A stretch of 32,962 nt of DNA from Frankiaceae bacterium (GCA_030840515.1 JAVEEJ010000190.1:1-32962); one strand, 5' to 3'. Positions 23,919 to 32,962 are shown, counted from the stretch's first letter. The notes: generated by a model not told the origin, from the letters alone. A program made the numbers and translations.

Positions 23919-24950
23919 ATGCCGCGGTTGCGCCGGGTCGACCCCCGGTCACCCGGGATCACCCGGCGCCGCAAGGGCCGCGGGTTCGAGTACGTCGACG
24001 CGCGCGGGCGCTCCGTCACCAACAGCGAGGTGCTCGACCGGATCAGTGCTCTGGCGCTGCCACCTGCGTGGAAAGACGTCTGGATCTGCGCCGACCCGAA
24101 CGGCCACATCCAGGCGGTCGGCACGGACGCGGCCGGACGCCGGCAGTACCGCTATCACGACCACTGGCGAGAGCGCCGCGACCGCGCGAAGCACGACCGC
24201 GTCCTCGAGCTCGCCGCGGTGCTACCCGACCTGCGCGACCAGGTCTGCAAGGACCTCGCCGAGGCCGGACGCGGCGCCATCAGCCAGCGGGCCGCCCTTG
24301 CGCTTGCGGTGCGGCTGCTGGACCTGGGCTTCTTCCGCATCGGTGAGGAGCGCTACGTCGCGGCGAACGGCACGTTCGGTCTGACGACGCTGCAGCGGGA
24401 CCACGTACGGGTGGTGCGGGGCGAGACGATCAGCTTCGACTACCTGGCCAAAGGAGCGAAGCGCAGAACCCTCGAGCTGACCGACCCGGAGGCGGCGGCG
24501 GTGGTCTCGCGGCTGAAGCGGCGGCGCGAGCGCAGCCGGCGCCTGCTCGCCTGCACGACCGACGGGCGCTGGTGCCGGATCACCTCGCGCGACGTCAACG
24601 ACTACCTGCGCGAGGCCACCGGGCTGGCGATCACCGCAAAGGACTTCCGCACCTGGCACGCCACCGTGTTGATGGCTGTCGCCTTGGCGATGTCGACGGA
24701 GGCGACGACGTCGCAGTCGGCGCGCCAGCGCGCGGTGGCCCGGGCGGTTGCCGAGGTCGCGCACTACCTCGGCAACACTCCGGCCGTCTGCCGACGCAGC
24801 TACATCGACCCGCGCGTCATCGACCGCTTCAACGACGGGGACACGATCCGGCCCGTTATGGACAAGCTCGCTTTCGGTGTCGATCCCAGCGAGCCGGCGA
24901 CGCGCGGCGCCATCGAGGACGCAGTGCGCGACCTGTTGCGCGTCGCCTGA
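23919..24950 (+). CDS. DNA topoisomerase IB
   Basis: YVDARGRSVTNSEVLDRISALALPPAWKDVWICADPNGHIQAVGTDAAGRRQYRYHDHWRERRDRAKHDR...KDFRTWHATVLMAVALA...CRRSYIDPRVIDRF. Confidence 0.95.
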   Translation: MPRLRRVDPRSPGITRRRKGRGFEYVDARGRSVTNSEVLDRISALALPPAWKDVWICADPNGHIQAVGTDAAGRRQYRYHDHWRERRDRAKHDRVLELAAVLPDLRDQVCKDLAEAGRGAISQRAALALAVRLLDLGFFRIGEERYVAANGTFGLTTLQRDHVRVVRGETISFDYLAKGAKRRTLELTDPEAAAVVSRLKRRRERSRRLLACTTDGRWCRITSRDVNDYLREATGLAITAKDFRTWHATVLMAVALAMSTEATTSQSARQRAVARAVAEVAHYLGNTPAVCRRSYIDPRVIDRFNDGDTIRPVMDKLAFGVDPSEPATRGAIEDAVRDLLRVA

Positions 24951-24979
24951 CTCTGCTTCAGGACTGGGACATCGGGCAG

Positions 24980-25630
24980 TCAGGACTGGGACGTCGGGAC
25001 CAGCTTGGGCGCGCCGCTGTCTGCGTCGTCGGACTGCAGCTTCGCGATGCGGTTCTCCAGTGCAGTGATGACGGGCAGGCGGTTGGCGTGATTGCGCTCC
25101 CACTCCCGCAGCTGGATCAGCTGCACGACGTCGAGCGGACGGATCCGGTTGCGCAGCGACCCGATGGTGAGGTGATCGAAGTCCGGCAGCGGCAGCTCGT
25201 CGTGGGTCATGGTGGCGCCGGAGACGAAGTCGTCGGCGTCGGCAACCTGGAGGGCCGCCTTCTCCACGAGGGCGGCGGCAGCGCCTGGGGCTCCGACCTC
25301 CGCGGCCTCCTGCGCCACGGGCTCCGGCTCCGGTCGCGCCTGGGCAGGCGGGGGGAGAGTCGCGTCCCGCTGGGCCTCCACGTCGGCGACCTGGTGCTCG
25401 CCCATCGGCGGCGAGAACGCCTCGCCCGGCATCGCCTTGCGCACGAGCGCCGACCCCACGCCCCAGGCCGTGCCTGCGACGGTTCCGACCAGGTGCGGGA
25501 GCTCCTTCAGCACGGCAGGCGCGGCGCCGCGGGCGGTCGTGGCCAGGGCACCGGCGACCTGCATGGTCGACCGAGCCCGCTCGAGGACCGCCTCGCGGGA
25601 GAGCTCCTCTGGGACGAGGGGAAGTCGCAT
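24980..25630 (-). CDS. Lipid droplet-associated-like protein (conserved C-terminal domain)
   Basis: C-terminal LPLPDFDHLTIGSLRNRIRPLDVVQLIQLREWERNHANRLPVITALENRIAKLQ resembles actinobacterial lipid droplet-associated proteins. Confidence 0.6.
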   Translation of the reverse strand: MRLPLVPEELSREAVLERARSTMQVAGALATTARGAAPAVLKELPHLVGTVAGTAWGVGSALVRKAMPGEAFSPPMGEHQVADVEAQRDATLPPPAQARPEPEPVAQEAAEVGAPGAAAALVEKAALQVADADDFVSGATMTHDELPLPDFDHLTIGSLRNRIRPLDVVQLIQLREWERNHANRLPVITALENRIAKLQSDDADSGAPKLVPTSQS

Positions 25631-25786
25631 CGTGTCCTCCAAGAACGGTCGTGGGTTGATGGTCCCTTGCCCTCAGGTGAGTCGACCCGAACCTGTCACC
25701 TCAGGGTGAGTGGCAGGTCCTCCCCGCGGGGGCAGAAGGCTGACCACGAGGTCGACAGTCGTCCGCCGATCACAGTGGAGGTCCTG

Positions 25787-26179
25787 GTGGAGCGAGGAAG
25801 CACCAAGCACGGGCGACAGCTGGACGAGGCCCTCAAGCACGAGACCGCGGGATTGGTCAGCGGTGGCCACGCGACTCACGCCGAAGAGTGGCGCGACCCC
25901 GAGCCGGCGGGCGAGGACCAGGCGGTGACCACGGCCCTGGTGGGTGGCACGCCTGCAGGCCTTGCGCCCGAGGAGGTCGAGGCGCGGAGCGAGCTCGCTC
26001 GCTACCTGGGTCTTGCCTGCTTCCCCGGCACGGCCATGCTGCTGCTCGAGGCAGCGGCTAGCAACAGTGCTCCGGAGACGATCCTTAACCAGCTGCGCAC
26101 ACTGCCGACCGACGCGGAGTTCGAGAACGTCGCGGAGGTGTGGCAGGGGCTCGGCGGCGGCCTGGAGGAGCGGACCTAG
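25787..26179 (+). CDS. DUF2795-containing protein
   Basis: VERGSTKHGRQLDEALKHETAGLVSGGHATHAEEWRDPEPAGED...ARYLGLACFPGTAMLLLEAAASNSAPETILNQLRTLPTDAEFENVAEVWQGLG; SD GGAGGT upstream of GTG. Confidence 0.75.
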   Translation: MERGSTKHGRQLDEALKHETAGLVSGGHATHAEEWRDPEPAGEDQAVTTALVGGTPAGLAPEEVEARSELARYLGLACFPGTAMLLLEAAASNSAPETILNQLRTLPTDAEFENVAEVWQGLGGGLEERT

Positions 26180-26235
26180 CGGTCTTCCTCAGCGCGCCGG
26201 CACAAGCGCCAGGGCGAGAAAGGCAGCCGACCGGG

Positions 26236-26379
26236 TCATCGCCGTCGGGCCGGCGTGTTCTGGAGGGCGAAGATGCGGCGCCAGGCGAGCCGGGTCTCGG
26301 CGGCCCGGCGCCGCTTCGCGTAGTAGGCACGCAGCAAGGCACGGCGCTGGTCGAGCAGTGTGGTGGCGTCGTCGTTCAC
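26236..26379 (-). CDS. Small basic hypothetical protein (about 47 aa)
   Basis: GTG start; VNDDATTLLDQRRALLRAYYAKRRRAAETRLAWRRIFALQNTPARRR; fills the gap between flanking genes. Confidence 0.4.
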   Translation of the reverse strand: MNDDATTLLDQRRALLRAYYAKRRRAAETRLAWRRIFALQNTPARRR

Positions 26380-26420
26380 GCCTGAGTGATCGCCCGGCTA
26401 CGCGCTGTCCAAACTCCCCG

Positions 26421-27824
26421 TTACCGGTTGAGCTTGGGGCCTCCGACGAGGGTGCCGATGACGCCCTCGTTGTCGTGGATGCTCTCCACCTTCGTCTTCT
26501 CACAGTCGGCTTGGCACGCGTCGACGTACGCGCCCCACGGGGCACCGTCCGGCGCGATCTCCACATCGATGAAGTCGAGCACCCGACCGCAGCGGCCAGG
26601 GCCGCAGTCATCGACCTTGTAGGCGTGCTTCGGGTCGTTGATCGTGGCCGTGTAGAAGGTCGGGTTGGAGGTCAGCAGGCCGGTCGCCGAGGCGAGGTAG
26701 CCGTTCCAGAAGGCGCCCTTGCCAGGCGTCATCGTCGTTCCGTAGTAGGCGATCGCGATCTTGCCGGGGGCACCGACCGTGAGGGTGGCGAGGTTCGTCG
26801 CCTTGACCCCCGGGGCCGCCGCGTTGACCGGCTTGCTCCAGGACTTGCCGGCGTTGCGCGAGATGCTGATCATCGGCTTGCGCTCGGAGTTGTTCCACAG
26901 GTAGTAGAGGTTGTTCTGCTTGTCGATCGCGACGCTCGGGTCACCGCCCTTGACGGGGTCGGGCGAGACGTGCGAGATCGTCCAGCTCGCGCCTTCGTCC
27001 TTGCTGATGGCGAGCGTCGGCCTGTTGCTGCAGCCTGCGTAGGGGATGTAGATCCAGCCTCGGCTGTCGGTGACGCCGTGGCCGTTGAGCCCCGAGCACT
27101 CCGGGTTGTCCGCGCCGACGGTCGGGATCCAGGTGATGCCGCCGTCGAGCGACTTCGTGCAGTCGGTGTAGGCCAGCTTGTTGAAGCAGTAGTAGACGAC
27201 CTTCGAGTACAACGGGGTCAGGGTGCTGGTGACCGGCTTGCCGGTGAAGACCGTCTGGTGGTCGTTGACCGGCTCGCCGCAGGCGATCGGGTTGGTGATC
27301 CAGAGCGCGCCGTTGTTGTCGCTGTAAGAGATCTCGTTGCAGCCCAGGTTGAGGTCGATGTTGTAGATCCGGTCGAAGTCACCGGCGTGGTCGACGTAGA
27401 GGTAGGGGTCCTGCGAGATCACGTGGGTGCTGGCACCGGTGTTCGGGTCACCGGGCGAGACGTTCTGCCAGGTCTTTCCCTTGTCCTTCGTGATGAAGAT
27501 CGCGCGGCCACCGGGGGCGACCGTCTGCAGCGCCTCGGTGGAGCCGGCGCAGGAGGTCACGCAGCCGGAGCTGATGGTCGCGACGACGTACCCGTTGCGC
27601 GTGATGCCCAGCGTGGGTTCCCCCGCACCGTGGTGCAGGCGGAACTCCTTGGGGGTGGGCAGGCCGTGCGCCGCGATCTTCTTGCCGTCCGCGTGGTGGG
27701 CGACCGCGGTGCGGCCGGCAGCGGTTGCGCTGCCTGCCGCGCTCAGCGCGAGCGCGCTGCCGGCCACGAGGGCCCCCACTGCGAGGAGGCGGAACGAACG
27801 AGCATTGCGGCGCGACGTGCGCAT
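26421..27824 (-). CDS. Secreted sialidase-like / exo-alpha-sialidase-fold protein
   Basis: ATG 27824, signal peptide MRTSRRNARSFRLLAVGALVAGSALALSAAGSATA; ITKDKGKTW, KSLDGGITW, ISKDEGASW, ISRNAGKSW Asp-box-like repeats. Confidence 0.8.
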   Translation of the reverse strand: MRTSRRNARSFRLLAVGALVAGSALALSAAGSATAAGRTAVAHHADGKKIAAHGLPTPKEFRLHHGAGEPTLGITRNGYVVATISSGCVTSCAGSTEALQTVAPGGRAIFITKDKGKTWQNVSPGDPNTGASTHVISQDPYLYVDHAGDFDRIYNIDLNLGCNEISYSDNNGALWITNPIACGEPVNDHQTVFTGKPVTSTLTPLYSKVVYYCFNKLAYTDCTKSLDGGITWIPTVGADNPECSGLNGHGVTDSRGWIYIPYAGCSNRPTLAISKDEGASWTISHVSPDPVKGGDPSVAIDKQNNLYYLWNNSERKPMISISRNAGKSWSKPVNAAAPGVKATNLATLTVGAPGKIAIAYYGTTMTPGKGAFWNGYLASATGLLTSNPTFYTATINDPKHAYKVDDCGPGRCGRVLDFIDVEIAPDGAPWGAYVDACQADCEKTKVESIHDNEGVIGTLVGGPKLNR

Positions 27825-27941
27825 GGGGCACTCCAGATCTGGGCGCGCTCGTGGCGCGCTCACTGAGGGGGGCGGGTGGCCTTGCCGGAGTCCTTCGCCA
27901 CCGAGCGCCTGATCCCTCCTCGCTACGCTCGGACCGCTCCT

Positions 27942-28030
27942 GGAGGGTTCGCGTAGTGGCCGAGCGCAGGCGCCTTGAAAGCGCCCAGGCGGTTCATCCC
28001 GTCTCGTGGGTTCAAATCCCACACCCTCCG
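27942..28030 (+). tRNA. tRNA-Ser (anticodon TGA)
   Basis: GGAGGGT...ACCCTCC acceptor stem; anticodon loop CTTGAAA; long variable arm; T-arm GTGGGTTCAAATCCCAC. Confidence 0.93.
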
Positions 28031-28086
28031 CCGGTCGCACGTCTCAACCCCTAGCCTGCCCGCAGGTGCGCGAGGTGGGAGCCGGG

Positions 28087-29697
28087 ATGACGCGCTGTTC
28101 GAGGTGGTGCCTGGCGCTGGGTGCCCTTGGGCTGCTCCTGGTCGGCTGGCCCCCAGGCGTGGCGGCCGCGGCCGCGCCACCCTCGCCGTGCGCCCTCCTG
28201 ACCTCGGCCGAGGTGACCGCGGTCACCGGGCTCCCGGTCAAGACGCCGTACCTGTTCACTCCGGCGAACTGCGTCTGGGACACCCCGAACTTCGCCGACG
28301 ACAGCAGTGGTCAGCCTTACGCCCGCGTCTCCACGATCTTCCAGCCCTACTCGGGCAGCGGGCTGCCGGTGCTGAACGACCAGGACGACGCGGTCAGCGC
28401 ACAGCTCGGTGTCCCCGCCTCGATCGAGGTCATGGGACCGCAGGAGGGCCCCTTCCCGACGACTCGGATCACCGTCATGAACGGCCTGCAGCTCGCCACC
28501 CTCGACTACGGCCGCTGCGATGTGGCCGACGCTGCCGGCGGGTGCAGCAACGCGAAGGGCAGCACGACGGAGGGCGCGCTCAGGCTCGCGAGGCTGATGC
28601 TGCCCCGAGTCCCGTTCATCGCCCCGCCGACGGACACTCCCGGCCCGCAGCCCACCGCGCCGACCATCACGCAGACTCCACCGGCGCCGGCCGTCGCCGG
28701 GCCTGCCGGCCCGCGCCACCACACCCGCCCCGCCGTCTTCGCCGCCAAGCTCCCGGACCTGCGCTCGACCTTCGGCGACGCGTCCCAGGACCTGGTGAAC
28801 CTGCTGCTGGCGTTCGCTGTCCTGCTGTTCGTCACGTTCCCGGCCGAGCTGTTCAACAAGACCTTCGAGAAGCACTACTCCGAGATCCGCGCGGGATGGA
28901 GGCGCTGGTTGCACCTGCCGCCGCCGAACGGTGAACCGCGACCCCCGCGCGGCACGTCGTTCGCGGCGGTGGTGCTCACCGGCGCCGTGCTCGGGGCGCT
29001 GCTCGATCCCCACGCCGGTCTGGACCTGTCAACCGCGCTCGGGCTGCTCGCCACGCTCGTCACGATCGTCGTGTTCCTCCTGCTCAAGGCAGGGATCGAG
29101 ACCGGCTACCGCCGGAGCCGACAGCTTGACGGCGCGCGGGTCCTGCGGGCGCTGCCGGGCGGGCTCGCGGTCGCAGCGGCGTGCGTGCTCTTCTCGCGGC
29201 TGCTCAACTTCCAGCCCGGCTACCTCTACGGCGTGGTCGCCGTAGTCGCCTTCTCGACGGCGATGCCGAAGCAGGACAAGGGACGCGTCAGCGCCGTCTC
29301 TCACGTGGCTCAGTTGGTGGTCGGCTTGGTCGCGTGGCTGGTCTGGCTTCCTGTCCACGATGCCGGCAGCACGTGGCCGGTCATTCTCGCCACGGATGTT
29401 CTGGGCGCCCTTTTCGTCGCCGCGCTCGTGAGCACCACTCTGACCCTGCTCCCGCTGCGCTTCCTCGACGGTGGTCACGTCTTCGAGTGGCGCCGAACCG
29501 TGTGGGGCGCCCTGTTCCTGACGGCGGCCTTCGTCATGCTTGCCGTCATGCTCAACCCCCACAGTGACAAGGTCAGCTCTGGTCCTAGCAACTGGGTGCT
29601 GGCGATCGCGCTGCTTGTGCTCTTCGGCGCCGCCTCGGCGGGGTTCGCCTTCTACTGGCACCGGCGCGATGCGCGGGCCGTCGCGGTCACCCCGTAA
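28087..29697 (+). CDS. FGLLP-motif-type multi-TM membrane protein with secreted N-terminal domain
   Basis: Signal peptide and Cys-containing N-terminal domain (PCALLTSAEVTAVTGLPV...NCVWDTP); about seven TMs; LLPLRFLDGGHVFEWRR motif. Confidence 0.7.
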   Translation: MTRCSRWCLALGALGLLLVGWPPGVAAAAAPPSPCALLTSAEVTAVTGLPVKTPYLFTPANCVWDTPNFADDSSGQPYARVSTIFQPYSGSGLPVLNDQDDAVSAQLGVPASIEVMGPQEGPFPTTRITVMNGLQLATLDYGRCDVADAAGGCSNAKGSTTEGALRLARLMLPRVPFIAPPTDTPGPQPTAPTITQTPPAPAVAGPAGPRHHTRPAVFAAKLPDLRSTFGDASQDLVNLLLAFAVLLFVTFPAELFNKTFEKHYSEIRAGWRRWLHLPPPNGEPRPPRGTSFAAVVLTGAVLGALLDPHAGLDLSTALGLLATLVTIVVFLLLKAGIETGYRRSRQLDGARVLRALPGGLAVAAACVLFSRLLNFQPGYLYGVVAVVAFSTAMPKQDKGRVSAVSHVAQLVVGLVAWLVWLPVHDAGSTWPVILATDVLGALFVAALVSTTLTLLPLRFLDGGHVFEWRRTVWGALFLTAAFVMLAVMLNPHSDKVSSGPSNWVLAIALLVLFGAASAGFAFYWHRRDARAVAVTP

Positions 29698-30253
29698 CGC
29701 TGAGCCGGATGTCCATGCCCCCGCGCGTGGGGACCAGGGCAACCGCCGCGGTGAGCCCGCCGCGCTCGAAGCGCAACAGCTCCGGGCTCGCCGCGAGGGC
29801 GGTCCAGCCGCCGGCGCGCATCGCCGCCTCCAGCTGAGGGCGCACCTGTGCGCTCGTGAGGCTCGTCTGTGTTGCAGCGGCGAGCACCGGGTCGCCGCTG
29901 CCTGGGATCGTGATCCGGGGCGCTTCCTGCCGGCCACCCGGCACCACCGGCAAGGACTTGATGAGATCGAGCACACCGGCGGCGCCGACCAGCAGCGCGG
30001 TGCACCGCGAGTGCATGGCGGCATCCCCGCAGACCCCGACCTCGTCAGCGGCCCGATGCTGCGGCTGACCGTTTCCAGGACCGTCGGCGGCGCTGCGGAC
30101 AAGGACCGTGAGCAGACCACTGAGCACGAGTACGGCGATGCTCACGCCAAGGGTCGGCGTACTCGTCGCCCACTGCTTTGCTCGTCCTTGCGGCACCGCG
30201 CGCCAGACGAGCAGCAGCCCCAGCGCGACGAGGACGAGGGCGAGCGCTCTCAC
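29687..30253 (-). CDS. Hypothetical membrane-anchored protein
   Basis: VRALALVLVALGLLLVWRAVPQGRAKQWATSTPTLGVSIAVLVLSGLLTVLVRSAADG...VPTRGGMDIRLSVTG*; GTGA overlap with acyl-CoA dehydrogenase stop. Confidence 0.65.
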   Translation of the reverse strand: MRALALVLVALGLLLVWRAVPQGRAKQWATSTPTLGVSIAVLVLSGLLTVLVRSAADGPGNGQPQHRAADEVGVCGDAAMHSRCTALLVGAAGVLDLIKSLPVVPGGRQEAPRITIPGSGDPVLAAATQTSLTSAQVRPQLEAAMRAGGWTALAASPELLRFERGGLTAAVALVPTRGGMDIRLSVTG

Positions 30254-31413
30254 AGCCCCATCGTGCGGCCGATGATCTCCTTCATGATCTCGGTTGTGCC
30301 GCCGTAGATCGTCTGCACGCGGGTGTCGAGGTAGGCGCGGGCGATGGGGTACTCGCTCATGTAGCCGTAGCCGCCGTGCAGCTGCAGACAGGTGTCGATC
30401 ACGCGCTTCTGCATCTCGGTCGCCCACCACTTCGCCATCGCGGCGTCGGCGACGGAGAGCTCGCCGCGGACGTGGGTCTCGAGGCACTTGTCCACGAAGG
30501 CCTGCGCGACGGCGACCTCGGTCGCAGCCTCGGCGAGAGTGAAGCGCGTGTTCTGGAACGAGCCGATGGACTTGCCGAAGGCCTTGCGCTCCTTGACGTA
30601 GTCGGTCGTTGTGCGCACCGCCCAGTCCGCCGCCGCAACGCCGACGAGGGCGATGCACAACCGCTCCTGCGGAAGGTTGTGCATGAGGTAGATGAAGCCC
30701 TTGCCCTCCTCGCCGAGCAGGTTCTCCTTGGGCACGCGCACGTCGGTGAACGACAGCTCGGCGGTGTCCTGCGCCTTGAGGCCGATCTTGTCGAGGTTGC
30801 GGCCGCGCTCGAAGCCGGGCATGCCGCGCTCGAGCACGATGAGGCTGATGCCCTGGTGCTTCGCATCGGGATCGGTCTTCGCCACGACGATGACGAGGTC
30901 GGAGTGGATGCCGTTGGTGATGAACGTCTTCGAGCCGTTGACGATGTAGTCGCTGCCGTCCTTGACCGCGGTGGTGCGGATGCCCTGCAGGTCCGAGCCG
31001 GCGCCGGGCTCGGTCATGGCGATCGCGGTGATGAGCTCGCCGGTGCAGAACGGCGGCAGCCAGCGCTGCTTCTGCTCGTCGGTGCCGTAGGCAAGCAGGT
31101 AGGGCGCGACGATGTCGTTGTGCAGGCCCCAGCCGAGGCCGGTCGCGCCGGCGAAGGTGATCTCCTCGTCGAGCACCGCGTTGAAGCGGAAGTCGTCGGT
31201 CCCGCCGCCGCCGTACTCCTCCGGCACCTGGAAGCCGAGCAGCCCCTGCTTGCCCGCCTCGGTCCACACCTCCCGGTCGACGATGCCGTTCTTCTCCCAC
31301 TGCCCGTGGAAGGGCACCACTCGCTCGGCGAAGAAGTCGCGGGTCGACTGACGGAGGGCCTCGTGCTCGGCTTCGAAGACTGTGCGGTTCACGTGGGTGA
31401 GAGTACGGCGCAC
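30250..31413 (-). CDS. Acyl-CoA dehydrogenase
   Basis: RTLTHVNRTVFEAEHEALRQSTRDFFAERVVPFHGQWEKNGIVDREVWTEAGKQGLLGFQVPEEYGG...AIAMTEPGAGSDLQGIRT...LHGGYGYMSEYPIARAYLDTRVQTIYGGTTEIMKEIIGRTMGL. Confidence 0.96.
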   Translation of the reverse strand: MRRTLTHVNRTVFEAEHEALRQSTRDFFAERVVPFHGQWEKNGIVDREVWTEAGKQGLLGFQVPEEYGGGGTDDFRFNAVLDEEITFAGATGLGWGLHNDIVAPYLLAYGTDEQKQRWLPPFCTGELITAIAMTEPGAGSDLQGIRTTAVKDGSDYIVNGSKTFITNGIHSDLVIVVAKTDPDAKHQGISLIVLERGMPGFERGRNLDKIGLKAQDTAELSFTDVRVPKENLLGEEGKGFIYLMHNLPQERLCIALVGVAAADWAVRTTTDYVKERKAFGKSIGSFQNTRFTLAEAATEVAVAQAFVDKCLETHVRGELSVADAAMAKWWATEMQKRVIDTCLQLHGGYGYMSEYPIARAYLDTRVQTIYGGTTEIMKEIIGRTMGL

Positions 31414-31482
31414 TGCGGCGAAGGGCCGTCGTACCCGTCCGAGCCTCTTCTGGGGTCCGGTAGCCTTCTGCGTCGCACCACT

Positions 31483-31572
31483 GGAGGCTTCGCCTAGTCC
31501 GGTCTATGGCGCCGCACTGCTAATGCGGTTTGGGTCTCAAGCCCATCCGGGGTTCAAATCCCCGAGCCTCCG
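31483..31572 (+). tRNA. tRNA-Ser (anticodon GCT)
   Basis: GGAGGCT...AGCCTCC acceptor; anticodon loop CTGCTAA; long variable arm; GGGGTTCAAATCCCC T-arm. Confidence 0.93.
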
Positions 31573-31594
31573 CCAGAGCACCGATCGCTGTCGG

Positions 31595-32320
31595 TCACGC
31601 TTGGCCGAGCAGGAACGCCATCGCGAATCCGAGCACCGTCACCAGCCCCACTGCGCTGCCGCCACCCTCCGTGGCCTCGGGCAGCATCGTGTCCGCGAGC
31701 ATGGTGAGGATGGCACCGGCCGCGAAGGCCTGGATCCCGGCGATGACGTTGCCGGAGGCGTGGGCGAGCAGGCCGTAGCCCGCGGCCGCCGAGGCCGCTG
31801 AGATCAGGGTCACGCCGGACCAGAGGGCGAGGATCCACCGCGCCGAGTGGCCGGCCTTCTGCAGTCCGGTCGCCGCCGACAGGGACTCGGGGACGTTGGA
31901 CAAGAACACGGCGGCGACGACCGCGACGCCGACTCCGCCGCCCCCGACCAGCGTGACGCCGATGGCGACGGACTCGGGTATGCCGTCGAGCAGGCTGCCG
32001 AGCACGATGGCGCCGGCCGCGCCGTCGGCCTGCTGGCCGCCCGAGCGCTTGCGGTGCTCGCCGCCGCGGTGGTCGATGATCCAGTCGCCCAGGAAGAAGG
32101 TCAGCGAGCCGGCCGCGAGGCCGACGACGACAGCGTCGGCGCCGCCCGTGAGGTAGGCCTCGTGGGTGAGCTCGAAGGACAGCGCGCTGATGAGAACGCC
32201 CGACCCGAAGCCCATGACCAGGGCGATGACCCGGGTGGAAGCGCGTGCATAGAGGCCGATCAGGGCGCCGACGAGAAGGGCGGCACCCGCCACGAAGCCC
32301 CAGAACGCCGCCTCGAGCAT
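31595..32320 (-). CDS. ZIP family metal transporter
   Basis: MLEAAFWGFVAGAALLVGALIGLY...GSLLDGIPESVAIGVTLVGGGGVGVAVVAAVFLSNVPESLSAATGL. Confidence 0.9.
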   Translation of the reverse strand: MLEAAFWGFVAGAALLVGALIGLYARASTRVIALVMGFGSGVLISALSFELTHEAYLTGGADAVVVGLAAGSLTFFLGDWIIDHRGGEHRKRSGGQQADGAAGAIVLGSLLDGIPESVAIGVTLVGGGGVGVAVVAAVFLSNVPESLSAATGLQKAGHSARWILALWSGVTLISAASAAAGYGLLAHASGNVIAGIQAFAAGAILTMLADTMLPEATEGGGSAVGLVTVLGFAMAFLLGQA

Positions 32321-32355
32321 GTCGGTATGCTTCCCCTTCGTGCCTGTAGGCACCC

Positions 32356-32428
32356 GCGCCCGTAGCTCAACGGATAGAGCATCTGACTACGGATCAGAAG
32401 GTTAGGGGTTCGAATCCCTTCGGGCGCA
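32356..32428 (+). tRNA. tRNA-Arg (anticodon ACG)
   Basis: GCGCCCG...CGGGCGC acceptor; anticodon stem-loop CTGACTACGGATCAG; T-arm GGGGTTCGAATCCCTT. Confidence 0.93.
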
Positions 32429-32568
32429 CCCAGTCTTGTGCGTTATCCGACGACGTGCTCTTCTTCCGCCGCCGCGCGTGGCGATCTTGATGCAGCCGGG
32501 GAGGCTTCGAGCGTGCCGGTGCATGAATGTCGCCTGGGATCGGCGGGTTGCGCAGGCTAGGAGGAGCG

Positions 32569-32962
32569 TTGCCCCTCTCGGCGAATCCCCTGACCGTGAC
32601 CACCTCTCGCCCCGCGCGCCTGCTCAGGCTTCTGCTGCCTGGCCTCCTCCTGACGGGCATGGCCGTCGGGCTCCCCGGCGCCGCGGCTGCCGACGTCGTC
32701 TACACCGTGTCCTACGTCACGGGTAAGGACGGCGACCTGCTGCGCGTGGAGACGATGCGCGACCCGTCGCAGGGCAAGCACCAGCCGGTCATCCTCACGC
32801 TGTCGCCGTACAACGACACCACTGCGGGCAGCCGATCCGCCGACGACTCGCTCGCGGCGCGCTACGTCAAGCAGGGCTACGTCCGCGCCGTGGCCGACGT
32901 ACTCGGCACCCGCGCCTCCTCCGGCTGCTGGGACTACGGCGGCGCGAAGGAGCAGCAGGCCG
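32569..32962 (+). CDS. Secreted CocE/NonD family hydrolase (X-Pro dipeptidyl-peptidase-like), partial at window end
   Basis: TTG start after GGAGGAG (or GTG 32596); signal peptide; VSYVTGKDGDLLRVETMRDPSQGKHQPVILTLSPYNDT...ARYVKQGYVRAVADVLGTRASSGCWDYGG. Confidence 0.75.
   Translation, partial: MPLSANPLTVTTSRPARLLRLLLPGLLLTGMAVGLPGAAAADVVYTVSYVTGKDGDLLRVETMRDPSQGKHQPVILTLSPYNDTTAGSRSADDSLAARYVKQGYVRAVADVLGTRASSGCWDYGGAKEQQA

Noticed and set aside
25944-27866. 640-aa plus-strand ORF
   Set aside because: Antisense to the sialidase-like gene with biased composition; only the region up to 26179 in a different frame (DUF2795 gene) is supported.
29687-31300. 537-aa minus-strand ORF spanning two genes
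   Set aside because: Only its C-terminal part (from GTG 30253) is a plausible gene; the rest is an alternate frame of the acyl-CoA dehydrogenase.
30178-31497. 439-aa plus-strand ORF
   Set aside because: Shadow of the acyl-CoA dehydrogenase gene; no recognisable domain.
27942-32428. tRNA-associated genomic island
   Set aside because: Three tRNAs present, but no integrase, attachment-site duplication or transposase was seen around them.

Overview
High-GC actinobacterial chromosomal window with mostly ordinary housekeeping and accessory genes: larC(partial)-larB, DUF4446, pheA, serS, HAD hydrolase, MFS transporter, two secreted sialidase-like proteins, proteasome activator bpa, GNAT, MOSC fusion, quinone oxidoreductase, pirin, phosphodiester glycosidase, YciI, HerA-like ATPase, M20 peptidase, chorismate mutase, SRPBCC, iron redox enzyme, DUF1360, DUF5709, topoisomerase IB, DUF2795, FGLLP-type membrane protein, acyl-CoA dehydrogenase, ZIP transporter, CocE/NonD hydrolase (partial) and three tRNAs (Ser-TGA, Ser-GCT, Arg-ACG). 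The main candidate for an undescribed system is at about 15.68-19.22 kb. Three tandem paralogous peptides of 68-82 aa share the motif 'GE(E/Q)LPDREQMSL(V/I)NANxAxPxNAAVAxNxLSDxxxAYAxAxQxxxIxQxN', and a more divergent peptide precedes them. A GC-rich hairpin follows, then a membrane M50-type metalloprotease (HELGHA) with an N-terminal PqqD/RRE-like region. Last is a membrane-anchored protein with two CxxC repeats that resemble the peptide C-termini. The layout is RiPP-like (precursors, attenuator, RRE-protease, accessory protein) but no recognisable modification enzyme is present. The second highlight is a ribosome-attenuation-like leader (MSTQRFYGHRIPVPARV*, predicted leaderless mRNA, followed by a strong terminator) upstream of a chorismate mutase gene. 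All calls come from reading the sequence by eye; no searches or folding programs were run.
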